64,000 nt of DNA from Myroides sp. JBRI-B21084 (GCF_030545015.1 NZ_CP120653.1:2418001-2482000); one strand, 5' to 3'. Numbered from the stretch's first letter, positions 37,215-47,859 are shown. Notes: a model not told the origin generated them from the letters alone. Translations and numbers: made by a program.

Positions 37215-38720
37215 TTATTTTTTAGTTAATTTAATTTCTAAAACTCCATCACCGTTTATTTTGTCAAATGTTATTATTGAAGTTTCAACATCAAAAACAC
37301 TTAATTTTAAAGCTTCAGTTTTAGGAACTTCTTTTCCATTAATAAGTACACGTTTAATACGAGTGTTACTAATACTTTTTTTGAAATCTTGTTCCAATTT
37401 GTTTATAAAATCAGAATTGTAAGCTTCTTCCGCTTCGCGTTTAGCTTTTTCTTCGGCATCTCGTTTTGCTTTTTCTTCCGCTTCGCGTTTCGCTTTTTCT
37501 TCGGCTTCGCGTCTTGCCTTTTCCTCAGCTTCGCGTCTTGCCTTTTCCTCAGCTTCGCGTTTTGCTTTTTCTTCAGCTTCACGTTTCGCTTTTTCTTCGG
37601 CTTCACGTTTCGCTTTTTCCTCAGCTTCGCGTCTTGCTTTTTCTTCCGCTTCGCGTTTCGCTTTTTCTTCGGCTTCGCGTTTTGCTTTTTCTTCGGCTTC
37701 TCGTTTTGCTTTTTCTTCGGCTTCGCGTTTTGCTTTTTCTTCAGCTTCACGTTTCGCTTTTTCTTCGGCTTCACGTTTTGCTTTTTCTTCGGCTTCACGT
37801 TTTGCTTTTTCTTCCGCTTCACGTTTCGCTTTTTCTTCGGCTTCGCGTCTAGCTTTTTCTTCAGCTTCACGTTTCGCTTTTTCTTCGGCTTCACGTTTTG
37901 CTTTTTCTTCGGCTTCACGTTTTGCTTTCTCTTCGGCTTCGCGTCTTGCTTTTTCTTCCGCTTCACGTTTCGCTTTTTCTTCGGCTTCGCGTTTTGCTTT
38001 TTCTTCCGCTTCACGTTTCGCTTTTTCTTCGGCTTCGCGTCTTGCTTTTTCTTCGGCTTCGCGTTTTGCTTTTTCTTCGGCTTCTCGTTTTGCTTTTTCT
38101 TCAGCTTCACGTTTTGCTTTTTCTTCAGCTTCGCGTTTCGCTTTTTCCTCAGCTTCACGTTTTGCTTTTTCCTCGGCTTCGCGTTTTGCTTTTTCCTCAG
38201 CTTCACGTTTCACTTTTTCTTCCGCTTCACGTTTCGCTTTTTCTTCTACTTCGCGTTTCGCTTTTTCTTCCGCTTCACGTTTTGCTTTTTCTTCAGCTTC
38301 GCGTTTCGCTTTTTCCTCAGCTTCGCGTTTTGCTTTTTCCTCAGCTTCGCGTTTTGCTTTTTCTTCGGCTGCAATTTTTGCTTTTTCTTCAGTAAAATGT
38401 GTTACCTTATCAATAATTGTTTGATCAACTTTAGTACTTTCAGATGCGAAATATTTGTTGCTATCGAATAATTTAATAATTATTGCCCCGTTACTTCCGA
38501 TATCACCAAAAAATTCAACCGCTTCTTTAGGTTCTAATTGAACAATACTTTCGATATACTCTGGTTTGATTTTCGCATAATCAACATACCTGATTTTGTA
38601 ACCATTTACAATTACTAAAGGGTTTTTTGGGATAACTTTGTGTGTGTTAATTGTTACTGATGCTGCTTGTAGATTTAAAGCAGCTATAGCACAACTGATA
38701 GATAGTACAATTTTTTTCAT
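37215..38720 (-). CDS. Exported long charged-helix protein with two plug-like caps
   Basis: The 501-residue protein starts with a signal peptide ([19 protein letters not shown]). Residues about 30-86 resemble the small beta fold of TonB-receptor plugs ([38 protein letters not shown]). Residues 111-430 consist of 40 near-identical EEKAKREA octads. E-K/R pairs spaced i,i+4 in each octad and no heptad core suggest a single rigid alpha-helix (about 48 nm if fully extended). Residues 434-501 again look plug-like ([26 protein letters not shown]). A longer frame starts nine codons upstream, but the ATG at 38720 begins the signal peptide. It lies one base behind the LLM gene stop. Function unknown. 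Confidence 0.85.
   Translation of the reverse strand: MKKIVLSISCAIAALNLQAASVTINTHKVIPKNPLVIVNGYKIRYVDYAKIKPEYIESIVQLEPKEAVEFFGDIGSNGAIIIKLFDSNKYFASESTKVDQTIIDKVTHFTEEKAKIAAEEKAKREAEEKAKREAEEKAKREAEEKAKREAEEKAKREVEEKAKREAEEKVKREAEEKAKREAEEKAKREAEEKAKREAEEKAKREAEEKAKREAEEKAKREAEEKARREAEEKAKREAEEKAKREAEEKAKREAEEKARREAEEKAKREAEEKAKREAEEKAKREAEEKARREAEEKAKREAEEKAKREAEEKAKREAEEKAKREAEEKAKREAEEKAKREAEEKAKREAEEKAKREAEEKARREAEEKAKREAEEKAKREAEEKAKREAEEKARREAEEKARREAEEKAKREAEEKAKRDAEEKAKREAEEAYNSDFINKLEQDFKKSISNTRIKRVLINGKEVPKTEALKLSVFDVETSIITFDKINGDGVLEIKLTKK
37429..38391. repeat. 24-bp tandem repeat, about 40 copies, inside the helix-rod gene
   Basis: The unit, read on +, is close to TTTTTCTTCGGCTTCACG followed by TTTCGC/TTTTGC, with many synonymous third-base changes. 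Coding variants (KARREA, KVKREA, KAKREV, KAKRDA) fall at octads often four units apart, suggesting a 96-bp higher-order unit. A stretch starting at 37739 reappears 120 bp on at 37859. Reading frame is preserved throughout. Confidence 0.92.
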
Positions 38721-38721
38721 T

Positions 38722-39708
38722 TTAAATTTTTGAAATAATAGAAGCAAATTGCTCCATAGAATATAAACGTTTTTCCATTGAAAATATTGGACAAGACATC
38801 ATAATTTCATCAATTTCATAACGATTAATGAAATCTATCAAATTTCGAGCCACAGTTTCTTTATTGCCAATAAAACTTTGAGCTGTCATATGATTGATTT
38901 GAACTTCTTCAATAATTGTCCAATTGTCATAAAAATGTAAACTTGGCGGTTGTAATTTTGTTTTTACATTTCTTACTAATCCTAAAAACATATTGTATAA
39001 AGAGGAAGCTTGTAATTTAGCATCTTCTTCATTTTCGCCAATAATAATATTTACACATGCAATTTTATAAGGTTTCTTTAATGATCCTTTTGCTTTAAAA
39101 TTGCTAGTATATAATTCAAAAGCATCTTTTAATAAATGTGGTGCAAAATGTGCAGCAAAAGTGTAAGGTAAGCCTTCGTTTGCAGCTAAAAGGGCACTAT
39201 CGGTACTTGAGCCTAATAAATAAATGGGTATTTCGGTTCCTTCGGCTACATATGCACGTATATTTTCTTCTGAACTTGTAGACGAAAAATATTTTTGAAG
39301 TTTAGCAACGTTAACAGGAAATTCGTGTACACCTTTTAAAAATGTTTCGTTTAATTCTTTTGCAGTATTCGGGTCGGTTCCTGGTGCGCGTCCTAAACCT
39401 AAATCAATTCTATTTGGATATAGTTGCGCCAAAGTACCCAGTTGTTCTGCAACGATTAAAGGGGAGTGATTAGGAAGCATAATTCCGCCAGATCCAACGC
39501 GAATGTTAGAAGTTTGTGAAGCAACATATCCCATTAAAACAGAGGTAGCATTACTAGCAACACCTTCCATATTATGGTGTTCAGCAAGCCAAAATCTATT
39601 AAAACCTAAATTATCAGCTTGTTGGGCTGTTTTTTTAAGTTCAGCAAATGCATCTTGTACGGTGTTTTTTTCTTTAACGTAAACTAAATCAAGGTAGGAA
39701 TAGTTCAT
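38722..39708 (-). CDS. LLM-class (luciferase-like) flavin-dependent monooxygenase
   Basis: The 328-residue protein has a TIM-barrel bacterial-luciferase-like fold. Conserved: [25 protein letters not shown] (His/His of the family), [20 protein letters not shown] and [11 protein letters not shown]. It is closest in pattern to the MsnO8/YhbW-like LLM group, whose natural substrates are mostly unknown. FMN reduced by a separate enzyme is the usual co-substrate. A TAATTTTG box on the minus strand at 39719-39726 lies just upstream of the ATG. The helix-rod gene starts one base after its stop, so both are likely co-transcribed. Confidence 0.88.
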   Translation of the reverse strand: MNYSYLDLVYVKEKNTVQDAFAELKKTAQQADNLGFNRFWLAEHHNMEGVASNATSVLMGYVASQTSNIRVGSGGIMLPNHSPLIVAEQLGTLAQLYPNRIDLGLGRAPGTDPNTAKELNETFLKGVHEFPVNVAKLQKYFSSTSSEENIRAYVAEGTEIPIYLLGSSTDSALLAANEGLPYTFAAHFAPHLLKDAFELYTSNFKAKGSLKKPYKIACVNIIIGENEEDAKLQASSLYNMFLGLVRNVKTKLQPPSLHFYDNWTIIEEVQINHMTAQSFIGNKETVARNLIDFINRYEIDEIMMSCPIFSMEKRLYSMEQFASIISKI

Positions 39709-39793
39709 AATTTTTTTTCAAAATTACTACTTTTATTTCAACTATAATTTGATTTTATTTTTTAGCTTTAAGAAAATCTTTCTACCTTATCAT

Positions 39794-40417
39794 ATGGATC
39801 TTTTTTTAATCACATTTGCTGCACTTTTTTCGGTTATTAATCCGTTAGGAACTGTGCCTATCTTCTTAGGTTTAACGCAAGAAGATACCAAAGAAGTTAA
39901 AAATAAAACGGCTTTATGGGCATCTATCAATGTATTTATTATTCTAGTAATCTCTTTTTTTATTGGAAAAATTATTCTTAATTTTTTTGGAATTAGTATT
40001 GATGTGCTACGTATAGCTGGTGGTGTAGTTATTTGTTCGTCGGGTTTTGGTTTACTTTCAGGTAGTTTTAGTAAGCGAAGAGGGGTGAATAAAAAGGTAA
40101 CTAACGATGCCCAGCACCGAAATGACATAGCTTTAACTCCACTTGCCATTCCTATGATGGCAGGGCCTGGATCTATGTCGTTACTTATTGCTATGGAACA
40201 AGATAACCCCGAATTAATTAATAAACTTTTAATTGTTGCAGCTATTTTTATGGTTGCAATTAGCGTTTTTTTGATTTTAAGGAGTGCCAATTATATCTCT
40301 AAATTATTAGGAGCTGCAGGTATTGTTGCAATTTCTAGAATTATTGGCTTTTTAGTTTTAGCTATTGGTATTCAATATATCATTAATTCTATACTTGTAA
40401 TTTTTAAAATGCAATAA
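39794..40417 (+). CDS. MarC-family integral membrane protein
   Basis: The 207-residue protein has six hydrophobic segments. The MarC family hallmark INPLGTVPIFLGLT is in segment one, with a second repeat ALTPLAIPMMAGPGSMSLLI; the two repeats suggest an inverted-repeat transporter. The name comes from the E. coli mar locus, but a role in drug resistance is not supported by later work, so function is unknown. A longer frame begins 15 codons upstream; the ATG at 39794 gives the standard N-terminus. A terminator overlaps the stop codon. Confidence 0.88.
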   Translation: MDLFLITFAALFSVINPLGTVPIFLGLTQEDTKEVKNKTALWASINVFIILVISFFIGKIILNFFGISIDVLRIAGGVVICSSGFGLLSGSFSKRRGVNKKVTNDAQHRNDIALTPLAIPMMAGPGSMSLLIAMEQDNPELINKLLIVAAIFMVAISVFLILRSANYISKLLGAAGIVAISRIIGFLVLAIGIQYIINSILVIFKMQ

Positions 40418-40446
40418 AGGTGTCTAATATAGAACACCTTTATTAA
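40413..40446 (+). terminator. Terminator overlapping the marC stop
   Basis: AATAAAGGTGT pairs with ACACCTTTATT around a 10-base loop. The left arm contains the stop codon TAA; the T-run is short, so this is moderate evidence. Confidence 0.6.
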
Positions 40447-40558
40447 AACTAAACAACAATTAACATACTAATATAAAATTACTTCAGTTTTTACTTAAGT
40501 AAAGATACTGTTTGTTTTTATTTAGAACTAATAAAAATAAACTTTATTTAATTTTTTA

Positions 40559-42074
40559 ATGAAAGAACTATTTAAAACGTACAGAATTGAAATTTTAGCT
40601 GGTTTAACGGTTGCAATGACTATGATACCAGAGTCGTTATCGTTTGGCTATTGTAGCAGGGTTACCACCATTAACAGGCTTATACGGCGCATTTATAATG
40701 GGAATAATCACAGCTTTTTTAGGAGGTAGACCAGGAATGATATCGGGTGGAGCCGGAGCAACGGTTATTGTTATGATTGCTTTAATTGCTCAGTATGGAA
40801 TTGAATATTTTTTTGCAGCGGTAATTTTAGCTGGGTTAATACAAGTTTGTGTAGGGCTTTTTAAATTAGGAAAATTTGTGCGCTTGGTTCCACAGCCTGT
40901 AATGTACGGTTTTTTAAATGGTTTAGCTGTTGTGATTTTTATGTCGCAAATAGATCAATTTAAAACTAAAAAAGGGCTTCATTTTGAATGGTTACAAGGT
41001 GAATCGTTAGTTGTAATGGCCGGTTTAGTTTTGGTAACCATTGCATTAATATATGTAATTCCAAAAATATCAAAAGCATTACCTACAACTTTAATTGCCA
41101 TTGTAGTAGTTTTTGTTTTGGTACATCTTTTACAAATTGATACTAAAATGGTTGCAGATATTGCGGCTATTAGTGGTAGTTTACCGCCATTACATATACC
41201 AAATATTCCTTTTAATATTCAAACGTTACAAATTATATTTCCGTATGCGTTAATAATGGCTGGTGTTGGTTTATTAGAAAGTTTACTTACACTAACTCTT
41301 GTTGATGAAATAACAGAAACTCGTGGAAATGCTAATAAAGAATCGGTGGCACAAGGAATAGCTAATATAACCAACGGTTTTTTTACAGGTATGGGTGGCT
41401 GTGCTATGATTGCGCAAACATTTGTTAACTTAAATGCTGGTGCACGCAAACGCATTTCGGCTATTGTAAGTGCTTTGGCAATTCTTTTAATAATTTTAGT
41501 TGGTGCTCCGGTTATAGAAATGATTCCTATGGCTGCCTTAGTAGGCGTTATGATGATGGTTGCAATTACTACATTTAGTTGGGGATTTTTAAAAAAAATG
41601 ACTAAAATGCCCAAAAGCGATATACTTGTAACCATTATTGTAGCTGGTATCACCATTATTTTTCACAATTTAGCCGTTGCTGTTTTAATTGGAATTATTA
41701 TTTCGGCATTGGTTTTTGCATGGGAAAGTGCCAAACGTATACGTGCAAGAAAATTTATTGACGAAAACGGCATGAAGCATTATGAAATTTACGGACCATT
41801 GTTTTTTGGATCGGTAGCTAATTTTAACGAAAAGTTTGATGTAACAAACGATCCAGACACCGTGATGATATCGTTTAAAGAAAGTAGAATTGCCGATATG
41901 AGTGGAATTGAAGCCTTAGACTTATTAACTAAAAAATACAACGATCGCAATAAAAAAGTAATTCTTACCCATTTAAGTTCTGATTGCCGTAGATTGTTAG
42001 AAAACGCTTCGGCAGTTATACAAGTGAATATTGCTGAAGATCCTCTTTATAAAATACCGAGCGATTTGTTGTAG
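40559..42074 (+). pseudogene. SulP-family anion transporter gene with a one-base insertion
   Basis: The ATG at 40559 starts the expected SulP N-terminus (MKELFKTYRIEILAGLTVAMTMIPESLSF). An extra G at 40646/40647 shifts the frame after Phe29 and leads to a stop at about 40739. From 40647 the correct frame continues: AIVAGLPPLTGLYGAF, the transmembrane domain, and a C-terminal STAS domain (ISFKESRIADMSGIEALDLL). Removing one G gives a full 504-residue SulP protein, a sulfate/bicarbonate-type transporter. Either a real frameshift or a sequencing error; the rest is intact. An internal TTG at 40644 could give a short form, but it would lack the first helix. Confidence 0.9.
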
Positions 42075-42078
42075 ATTA

Positions 42079-42873
42079 ATGAAAAACAATATGAGACTAT
42101 CACAATTACAAATATTATTAATCACAGTAAGTGGTTTTCTAATTAGTTGTAAAAAAGAAAATTTGAATTCTGTTAAAGCAGAGGAATCAACTAAATATCT
42201 TTTAGAGTCTCAATACAACTCAGCTTTTTTTGAAAAAACAACCTTTCAAATAGAAGAAGATAGTAGTTATATTTTTACTAAAGAAATTGATTTAGATCAC
42301 GATAATAGTTCTATAATTTCAAAGGGAAAAGTACGTATTCAAAATGACACCATCATTTTCAGATATCATGAATTTCCAATAAATCAAGCAAAGAAAGCAG
42401 TATTAAAAAATAATTTAATCATTTTTTTAAATGCTGAAAATCCATATCGCCTTCCAATTTCTAAAACTAAATTAGTTGTAAGGAATTATTATGATTTAGA
42501 TAAATTCAAAAATTATAGCACTTTTACATCAGAGGAATTTTTCTTGAAGTATTATTCTACGAAGGATTTTATTAATTATGAATTACGAAATAGTGATATG
42601 ATACAATTAGATAAAATTCTAAAGAAAATACTACAAGACAACAATGATAAATTGAGGAATTTTGGACAATATGTATTTCAATGTTGTGCTATTAAAAATG
42701 ATAAAGAGGAAATTGAAGTTTTTATTAAAATTAATTGCGGTGATGAGACTACTGATGGAAGTTTTAAAATAGGTAAATTTTCAATGCTTGATGGCGGAAA
42801 CTGTAATGTAAGTCTAAAAATTAACCTAACAAAAAACACCTATTCGGATTTATCGATAGCTGAGGCTGTATGA
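42079..42873 (+). CDS. Lipoprotein of unknown function
   Basis: The 264-residue protein has a lipoprotein signal: GFLISC lipobox near residue 24 after a hydrophobic stretch. The mature protein is very rich in Asn, Lys, Ile and Phe and has no motif I recognise; the C-terminal third has FQCCAIKNDKEEIEVFIKINCGDETTDGSF with paired cysteines. A longer frame runs upstream into sulP; the ATG at 42079 fits the signal peptide best (42091 is an alternative). It follows sulP by 4 bases. The unusually AT-rich, low-homology look suggests a lineage-specific gene. Confidence 0.65.
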   Translation: MKNNMRLSQLQILLITVSGFLISCKKENLNSVKAEESTKYLLESQYNSAFFEKTTFQIEEDSSYIFTKEIDLDHDNSSIISKGKVRIQNDTIIFRYHEFPINQAKKAVLKNNLIIFLNAENPYRLPISKTKLVVRNYYDLDKFKNYSTFTSEEFFLKYYSTKDFINYELRNSDMIQLDKILKKILQDNNDKLRNFGQYVFQCCAIKNDKEEIEVFIKINCGDETTDGSFKIGKFSMLDGGNCNVSLKINLTKNTYSDLSIAEAV

Positions 42874-42886
42874 AATGAAAATATAC

Positions 42887-42918
42887 AAAAAACGCATTGA
42901 TTTTCAATGCGTTTTTTT
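42887..42918. terminator. Bidirectional terminator between the lipoprotein and ctlX genes
   Basis: AAAAAACGCATTGA and TCAATGCGTTTTTTT pair around a TTT loop, located between convergent genes. Confidence 0.85.
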
Positions 42919-42925
42919 AGTTTTA

Positions 42926-43864
42926 TTATTCTTGTGGTAAAAACACTTCCGCCAGCATACAACGGGCACTTCCGCCACCGCATGCTTCAATAGTGTAAAG
43001 CGGTGCGTGAAGAATAGCACAATGTTTTTCTATAGCTTTAATCTGCACATCGGTTAAGCTTTCGTACGCCTGTGTGCTCATTACCATATACAATTGTCCA
43101 TTTGCTCCTTCAACTTGCAACATATTTCCAGCAAAATGGTTTACCTGATCTTCGGTGATATAAATAATTTCTTTACCATCTTCTTTCAGGCTGTTTACAA
43201 CCAATTTGCGCTCTTGTTTATCATCAATACTATCGCCGCAAATAACAGCAAATGTTTCGGCAATACTCATCATTACATTGGTGTGGTAAATAGGTAAACG
43301 TTTGCCATCTACGGTTTGATAAGCTTCAAAAATTACTGGGTGCATATCGTTGTCTTCACAAAACTCTATTATCAGTTCTTCATCTGCACGAGGTGATAAA
43401 GCTGCATAAACCTTAGCGTTTTCACGATCTATGATCATACTTCCGGTTCCTTCTAAAAAAATATTGTCTTCTTCGGCCGATGTATAATCGTTGATTTCGT
43501 TAATTATAAACCCTTTTTCTTCTAAAATATCTAAAATATCTTCACGGCGCTCTAATCTGCGGTTTTCTGCAAACATTGGGTACAAAACTACTTCGGCGTT
43601 ATCGTGAAATGAAATCCAGTTATTTGGAAAGATACTGTCTGGCGTGTCGCTTTCTTTAGTATCATCAACCACTACCACGTTTACACCAACCGATTGTAAA
43701 CGTTCTACAAAACCATCAAATTCATCTTGCGCTTTTTGGTTTACGTTTGCAGGGGTTAATCCTTCTAATTTTTTTTGATAATAATTATTTACAGCCGTTT
43801 GTTCGTTCATACGAAATTGTACAGGACGAATCATTAATACGGTATTTGCAGCTTGTTGGCTCAT
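42926..43864 (-). CDS. ctlX: Citrulline utilisation hydrolase (amidinotransferase fold), CtlX-like
   Basis: The 312-residue guanidino/ureido-modifying hydrolase has the penta-fold typical of the arginine deiminase superfamily. Landmarks are TPDSIFPNNWISFHD (Asn/Asp substrate site), FLEGTGSMIIDR, YHTNVMMSI (catalytic His) and the nucleophile Cys in CGGGSARCMLAE. These match CtlX proteins, reported in Francisella to hydrolyse citrulline; other substrates are possible. It precedes a DDAH-like gene of the same fold 72 bases away, so the two may have arisen by old duplication. Confidence 0.82.
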   Translation of the reverse strand: MSQQAANTVLMIRPVQFRMNEQTAVNNYYQKKLEGLTPANVNQKAQDEFDGFVERLQSVGVNVVVVDDTKESDTPDSIFPNNWISFHDNAEVVLYPMFAENRRLERREDILDILEEKGFIINEINDYTSAEEDNIFLEGTGSMIIDRENAKVYAALSPRADEELIIEFCEDNDMHPVIFEAYQTVDGKRLPIYHTNVMMSIAETFAVICGDSIDDKQERKLVVNSLKEDGKEIIYITEDQVNHFAGNMLQVEGANGQLYMVMSTQAYESLTDVQIKAIEKHCAILHAPLYTIEACGGGSARCMLAEVFLPQE

Positions 43865-43872
43865 ATTTTTTT

Positions 43873-43928
43873 GTTTAAAGTTTAAAGTTCAAGGTTTAAA
43901 ACGTTACATAACTTTAAACCTGAAAACT
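43873..43928. repeat. Heptamer inverted-repeat element upstream of ctlX
   Basis: Four heptamers (GTTTAAA, GTTTAAA, GTTCAAG, GTTTAAA; 43873-43900) face an inverted set beginning TTTAAAC at 43913. The core folds on itself: AGGTTTAAA (43892-43900) with TTTAAACCT (43913-43921), and GTTA (43903-43906) with TAAC (43909-43912). It occupies most of the gap between the two hydrolase genes and shares design with the element at 18786. Confidence 0.72.
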
Positions 43929-43936
43929 AAATCAAT

Positions 43937-44851
43937 TTATTTTTCTCTAATCAAAGGTAAGGTTGAACATCGTAAAAGACCTTCTTGTTTTGAAATTTCG
44001 GCATACGGAATTTCTTCAACAATAAAACCGTTTTCACGTAACCAATTGTTTAAACGCGTAAAGTTACGTTCAGATACCACCACATTTGTATCAATAGAAA
44101 AAACGTTTGAATTCATGTGGTACATTTCTTCGCGTTCGATATGAAACAGATTTTCTTTTCCGAATAAATTTACCAAATACATATAGTCTGCTTCTTCACG
44201 AAAGCCACTTTTGTAAATAATGCCTTTGTTTTTTCCAACCGGTTGAAAACAGCAATCTAAATGCAAGGCGTTATCGCGTGGTTCAATTTTTGATTTTACT
44301 AAATCAAATTCTTTTACAATTTTGTTCGGGAAAAGCTCTTTTATGTATTGCACACCTGCCATATTGGTACGCGCTGTAATAAAATCTTTGTAATCGCTTC
44401 CTTTGTAAGTACCTATAAAAATATGGTCGTTGTGTAGCATTACATCACCTCCTTCAATATGCACCTCTTCAGGCGGACGCACTACTTTTTTAGGATCTAT
44501 TTTATCAATAACGTATTGAATAGCATCTAGTTCACGTTCTCGATCGGGTAAAATATTTGCTTTAATAAAAATATCATCAATTACAAAACCAATATCTCTA
44601 CTAAAAATTTGGTTATAATTTTCTATAATTTCAGGTCTGTAAACCGTAACGTTGTATTTTTTAAAAACTTCGTTAAAAGCTTCCATTTCGGCAATCATAT
44701 CTTTTTCTAGGGGATAAGTACCTGCTTTAATATGTTCTAACGATTTTGGATCGTAAGCTTCGTCAATTGTTGGTGTTGGGCCATTGCTTTGGGCAGTTCC
44801 AAGAATTACAGCTTTTAGTTTTGAAGTTTCGTTTGTTACATGTAAATTCAT
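43937..44851 (-). CDS. Dimethylarginine dimethylaminohydrolase-like amidinotransferase-fold protein
   Basis: The 304-residue protein has the arginine deiminase superfamily residues. The Asp/Arg region is FSRDIGFVIDD, followed by EVHIEGGDVMLHNDHIFIGT (Glu-Gly-Gly-Asp), DNALHLDCCF (catalytic His) and a C-terminal Cys in LRCSTLPLIREK. The order matches DDAH/arginine deiminase-related hydrolases, which act on methylarginine or arginine; glycine amidinotransferase is another possibility. Its start lies 115 bases from the gltA stop and a terminator sits in between, so it likely has its own promoter. Substrate unproven. Confidence 0.85.
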   Translation of the reverse strand: MNLHVTNETSKLKAVILGTAQSNGPTPTIDEAYDPKSLEHIKAGTYPLEKDMIAEMEAFNEVFKKYNVTVYRPEIIENYNQIFSRDIGFVIDDIFIKANILPDRERELDAIQYVIDKIDPKKVVRPPEEVHIEGGDVMLHNDHIFIGTYKGSDYKDFITARTNMAGVQYIKELFPNKIVKEFDLVKSKIEPRDNALHLDCCFQPVGKNKGIIYKSGFREEADYMYLVNLFGKENLFHIEREEMYHMNSNVFSIDTNVVVSERNFTRLNNWLRENGFIVEEIPYAEISKQEGLLRCSTLPLIREK

Positions 44852-44912
44852 ATAAATGTATTTTGATACACAGCAAATATAAGAAGTAATTTGCTGTTAT
44901 GCTATTAAAAAC

Positions 44913-44950
44913 AACAAAGCCAAATCTGTTATTGATTTGGCTTTGTTTAT
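44913..44950 (-). terminator. Terminator after gltA
   Basis: AACAAAGCCAAATC and GATTTGGCTTTGTT pair around TGTTATT. An A-run (44907-44911) on the left, read on the minus strand, gives the T-run expected after gltA. Confidence 0.82.
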
Positions 44951-44966
44951 AATTTAGAACTAAAAA

Positions 44967-46250
44967 TTATCTTTGGTTCATATCTTTAAAAGGGCGTAAT
45001 TGTTCACCAACGTAAACTTGACGAGGACGACCAATTGGTTCTTTATTTTCACGCATTTCTTTCCATTGTGCTACCCATCCTGGTAAACGACCAATTGCAA
45101 ACATTACCGTAAACATTTCGGTAGGAATACCTAACGCACGGTAAATAATACCTGAATAGAAATCTACGTTTGGATACAAGTTACGTGATACAAAATATTC
45201 GTCTTTCAACGCCATTTCCTCTAAATCTTTAGCGATTTTTAAGATTGGGTCGTTTACACCTAATTCTGCCAATACTTCATCAGCAGCTTTTTTAATGATA
45301 CGTGCACGTGGGTCGAAATTTTTGTACACACGGTGCCCGAAGCCCATTAAACGGAACGGATCGTTTTTATCTTTTGCTTTAGCAAGGTATTTTTCAGCAT
45401 CGCCACCGTCTTTTTGAATTTCTTCTAACATTTCTAACACTGCTTGGTTAGCACCACCGTGAAGTGGACCCCAAAGAGCAGAAACACCAGCAGATATTGA
45501 AGCAAATAAGCCTGCGTGTGATGAACCTACCATACGCACTGTTGATGTTGAACAGTTTTGTTCGTGATCGGCGTGTAAAATAAATAACTTATCAATTGCA
45601 TTTAAAACTACTGGGTTTACTTTGTAAGGCCCTGTAGGTAATTTAAACATTAATTGTAAAAAGTTTTCAACGTATGGTAATGTGTTATCGTAATAATTTA
45701 ATGGATAACCGTTAATTTTTCTGTAAGTCCAAGTTGCAACAACTAAAAATTTACCCATAATTTTACAAACAGCTTCGTACATTTCGTTAGCGTTGTCTGT
45801 ATTTACAACTTTAGGGTTAAAAGCAGTTAAAGCACAAGTTAACGACGCTAAAATGCCCATTGGGTGTGCATGTTTAGGGAAGCCATCAATAATGCCTTTC
45901 ATTTCTTCGTTAACTAAAGTGTATTTACGAATATCGTTTTCAAATTTTTCAATTTGTTGTGCAGTTGGTAATTCGCCAAAAATAACTAAATACGCTACTT
46001 CTAAAAAGTTCGATTTTTCTGCTAAATCTTCAATAGAATAGCCACGGTATCTTAAAATTCCTTCTTCGCCGTCTAAAAACGTAATAGCACTTTTACATGA
46101 ACCCGAATTTTTATAACCCGGATCTAATGTAATAGCACCAGTTAAGGCTCTTAACTTTTCAATATCAATAGCTACTTCGTTTTCAGTTCCAACAATTACA
46201 GGTAATTCAAACGTTTTGTCATCTAAAGATATAGTTGCAGTATTTGACAT
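44967..46250 (-). CDS. gltA: Citrate synthase (type II)
   Basis: The 427-residue TCA-cycle enzyme joins acetyl-CoA and oxaloacetate. Active-site landmarks: the HADHEQNCSTSTVRMVGSSHAG region with the first catalytic His, the second His in LWGPLHGGANQAVL, and MGFGHRVYKNFDPRA with the Arg/Asp. The N-terminal beta-domain (SNTATISLDDKTFELPVIVG) marks the NADH-sensitive type II enzymes of Gram-negatives. It starts 276 bases from the eno stop, with its own upstream region. Confidence 0.97.
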   Translation of the reverse strand: MSNTATISLDDKTFELPVIVGTENEVAIDIEKLRALTGAITLDPGYKNSGSCKSAITFLDGEEGILRYRGYSIEDLAEKSNFLEVAYLVIFGELPTAQQIEKFENDIRKYTLVNEEMKGIIDGFPKHAHPMGILASLTCALTAFNPKVVNTDNANEMYEAVCKIMGKFLVVATWTYRKINGYPLNYYDNTLPYVENFLQLMFKLPTGPYKVNPVVLNAIDKLFILHADHEQNCSTSTVRMVGSSHAGLFASISAGVSALWGPLHGGANQAVLEMLEEIQKDGGDAEKYLAKAKDKNDPFRLMGFGHRVYKNFDPRARIIKKAADEVLAELGVNDPILKIAKDLEEMALKDEYFVSRNLYPNVDFYSGIIYRALGIPTEMFTVMFAIGRLPGWVAQWKEMRENKEPIGRPRQVYVGEQLRPFKDMNQR

Positions 46251-46480
46251 ATATTTTTTTGTTTATTTTTTATTTTGTTTCAAGCGAATTTAATAAAAAT
46301 GTTTTATTTAATAAAACATAAACAGATAAATAATTCTTATGCTTTATATAAAATATTTATAATAAATTTAATTGTTGATGCTTGTAGGGTGGTTATATTT
46401 TTAAATAATTAAGATTAAATTTTGATATTCTTAATTTTTATGATTAGGATTTACGAAATTGTAAAAAAAAGGAATAAAAA

Positions 46481-46509
46481 ACAGAAAAGACGCCATGCGT
46501 CTTTTCTGT
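46481..46509. terminator. Perfect terminator hairpin downstream of eno
   Basis: ACAGAAAAGACGC and GCGTCTTTTCTGT are perfect 13-base complements with a CAT loop. It lies 17 bases past the eno stop on the minus strand. The rest of the 276-base eno-gltA gap is AT-rich, with an AT-rich hairpin (ATGTTTTATT/AATAAAACAT) near 46305-46325 and no clear promoter match. Confidence 0.82.
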
Positions 46510-46526
46510 AATATTTTAAAAAAAAA

Positions 46527-47825
<1,299 letters not shown>

Positions 47826-47851
47826 TTAATTGTGTTGTATAATTTGTTGTG

Positions 47852-47859
47852 CAAATGTA
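47852..47859 (-). promoter_or_regulatory. -7 box of the eno promoter
   Basis: On the minus strand this reads TACATTTG, an exact match to TANNTTTG, about 29 bases before the eno ATG. The -33 element is not clear. Confidence 0.45.

Noticed and set aside
37403-38206. A second minus-strand frame of 267 codons, Lys-rich
   Set aside because: Out-of-frame shadow of the same repeat; the octad frame carries the signal peptide and caps.
37429-38391. Regular repeats as a possible CRISPR array
   Set aside because: The units abut without spacers, are 24 bp and in frame, and encode the octad EEKAKREA.
37389-38471. A 360-codon + strand open frame rich in Phe and Arg
   Set aside because: It is the mirror of the 24-bp coding repeat on the other strand; any stop-free repeat unit gives long frames. 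No start context, no domain.
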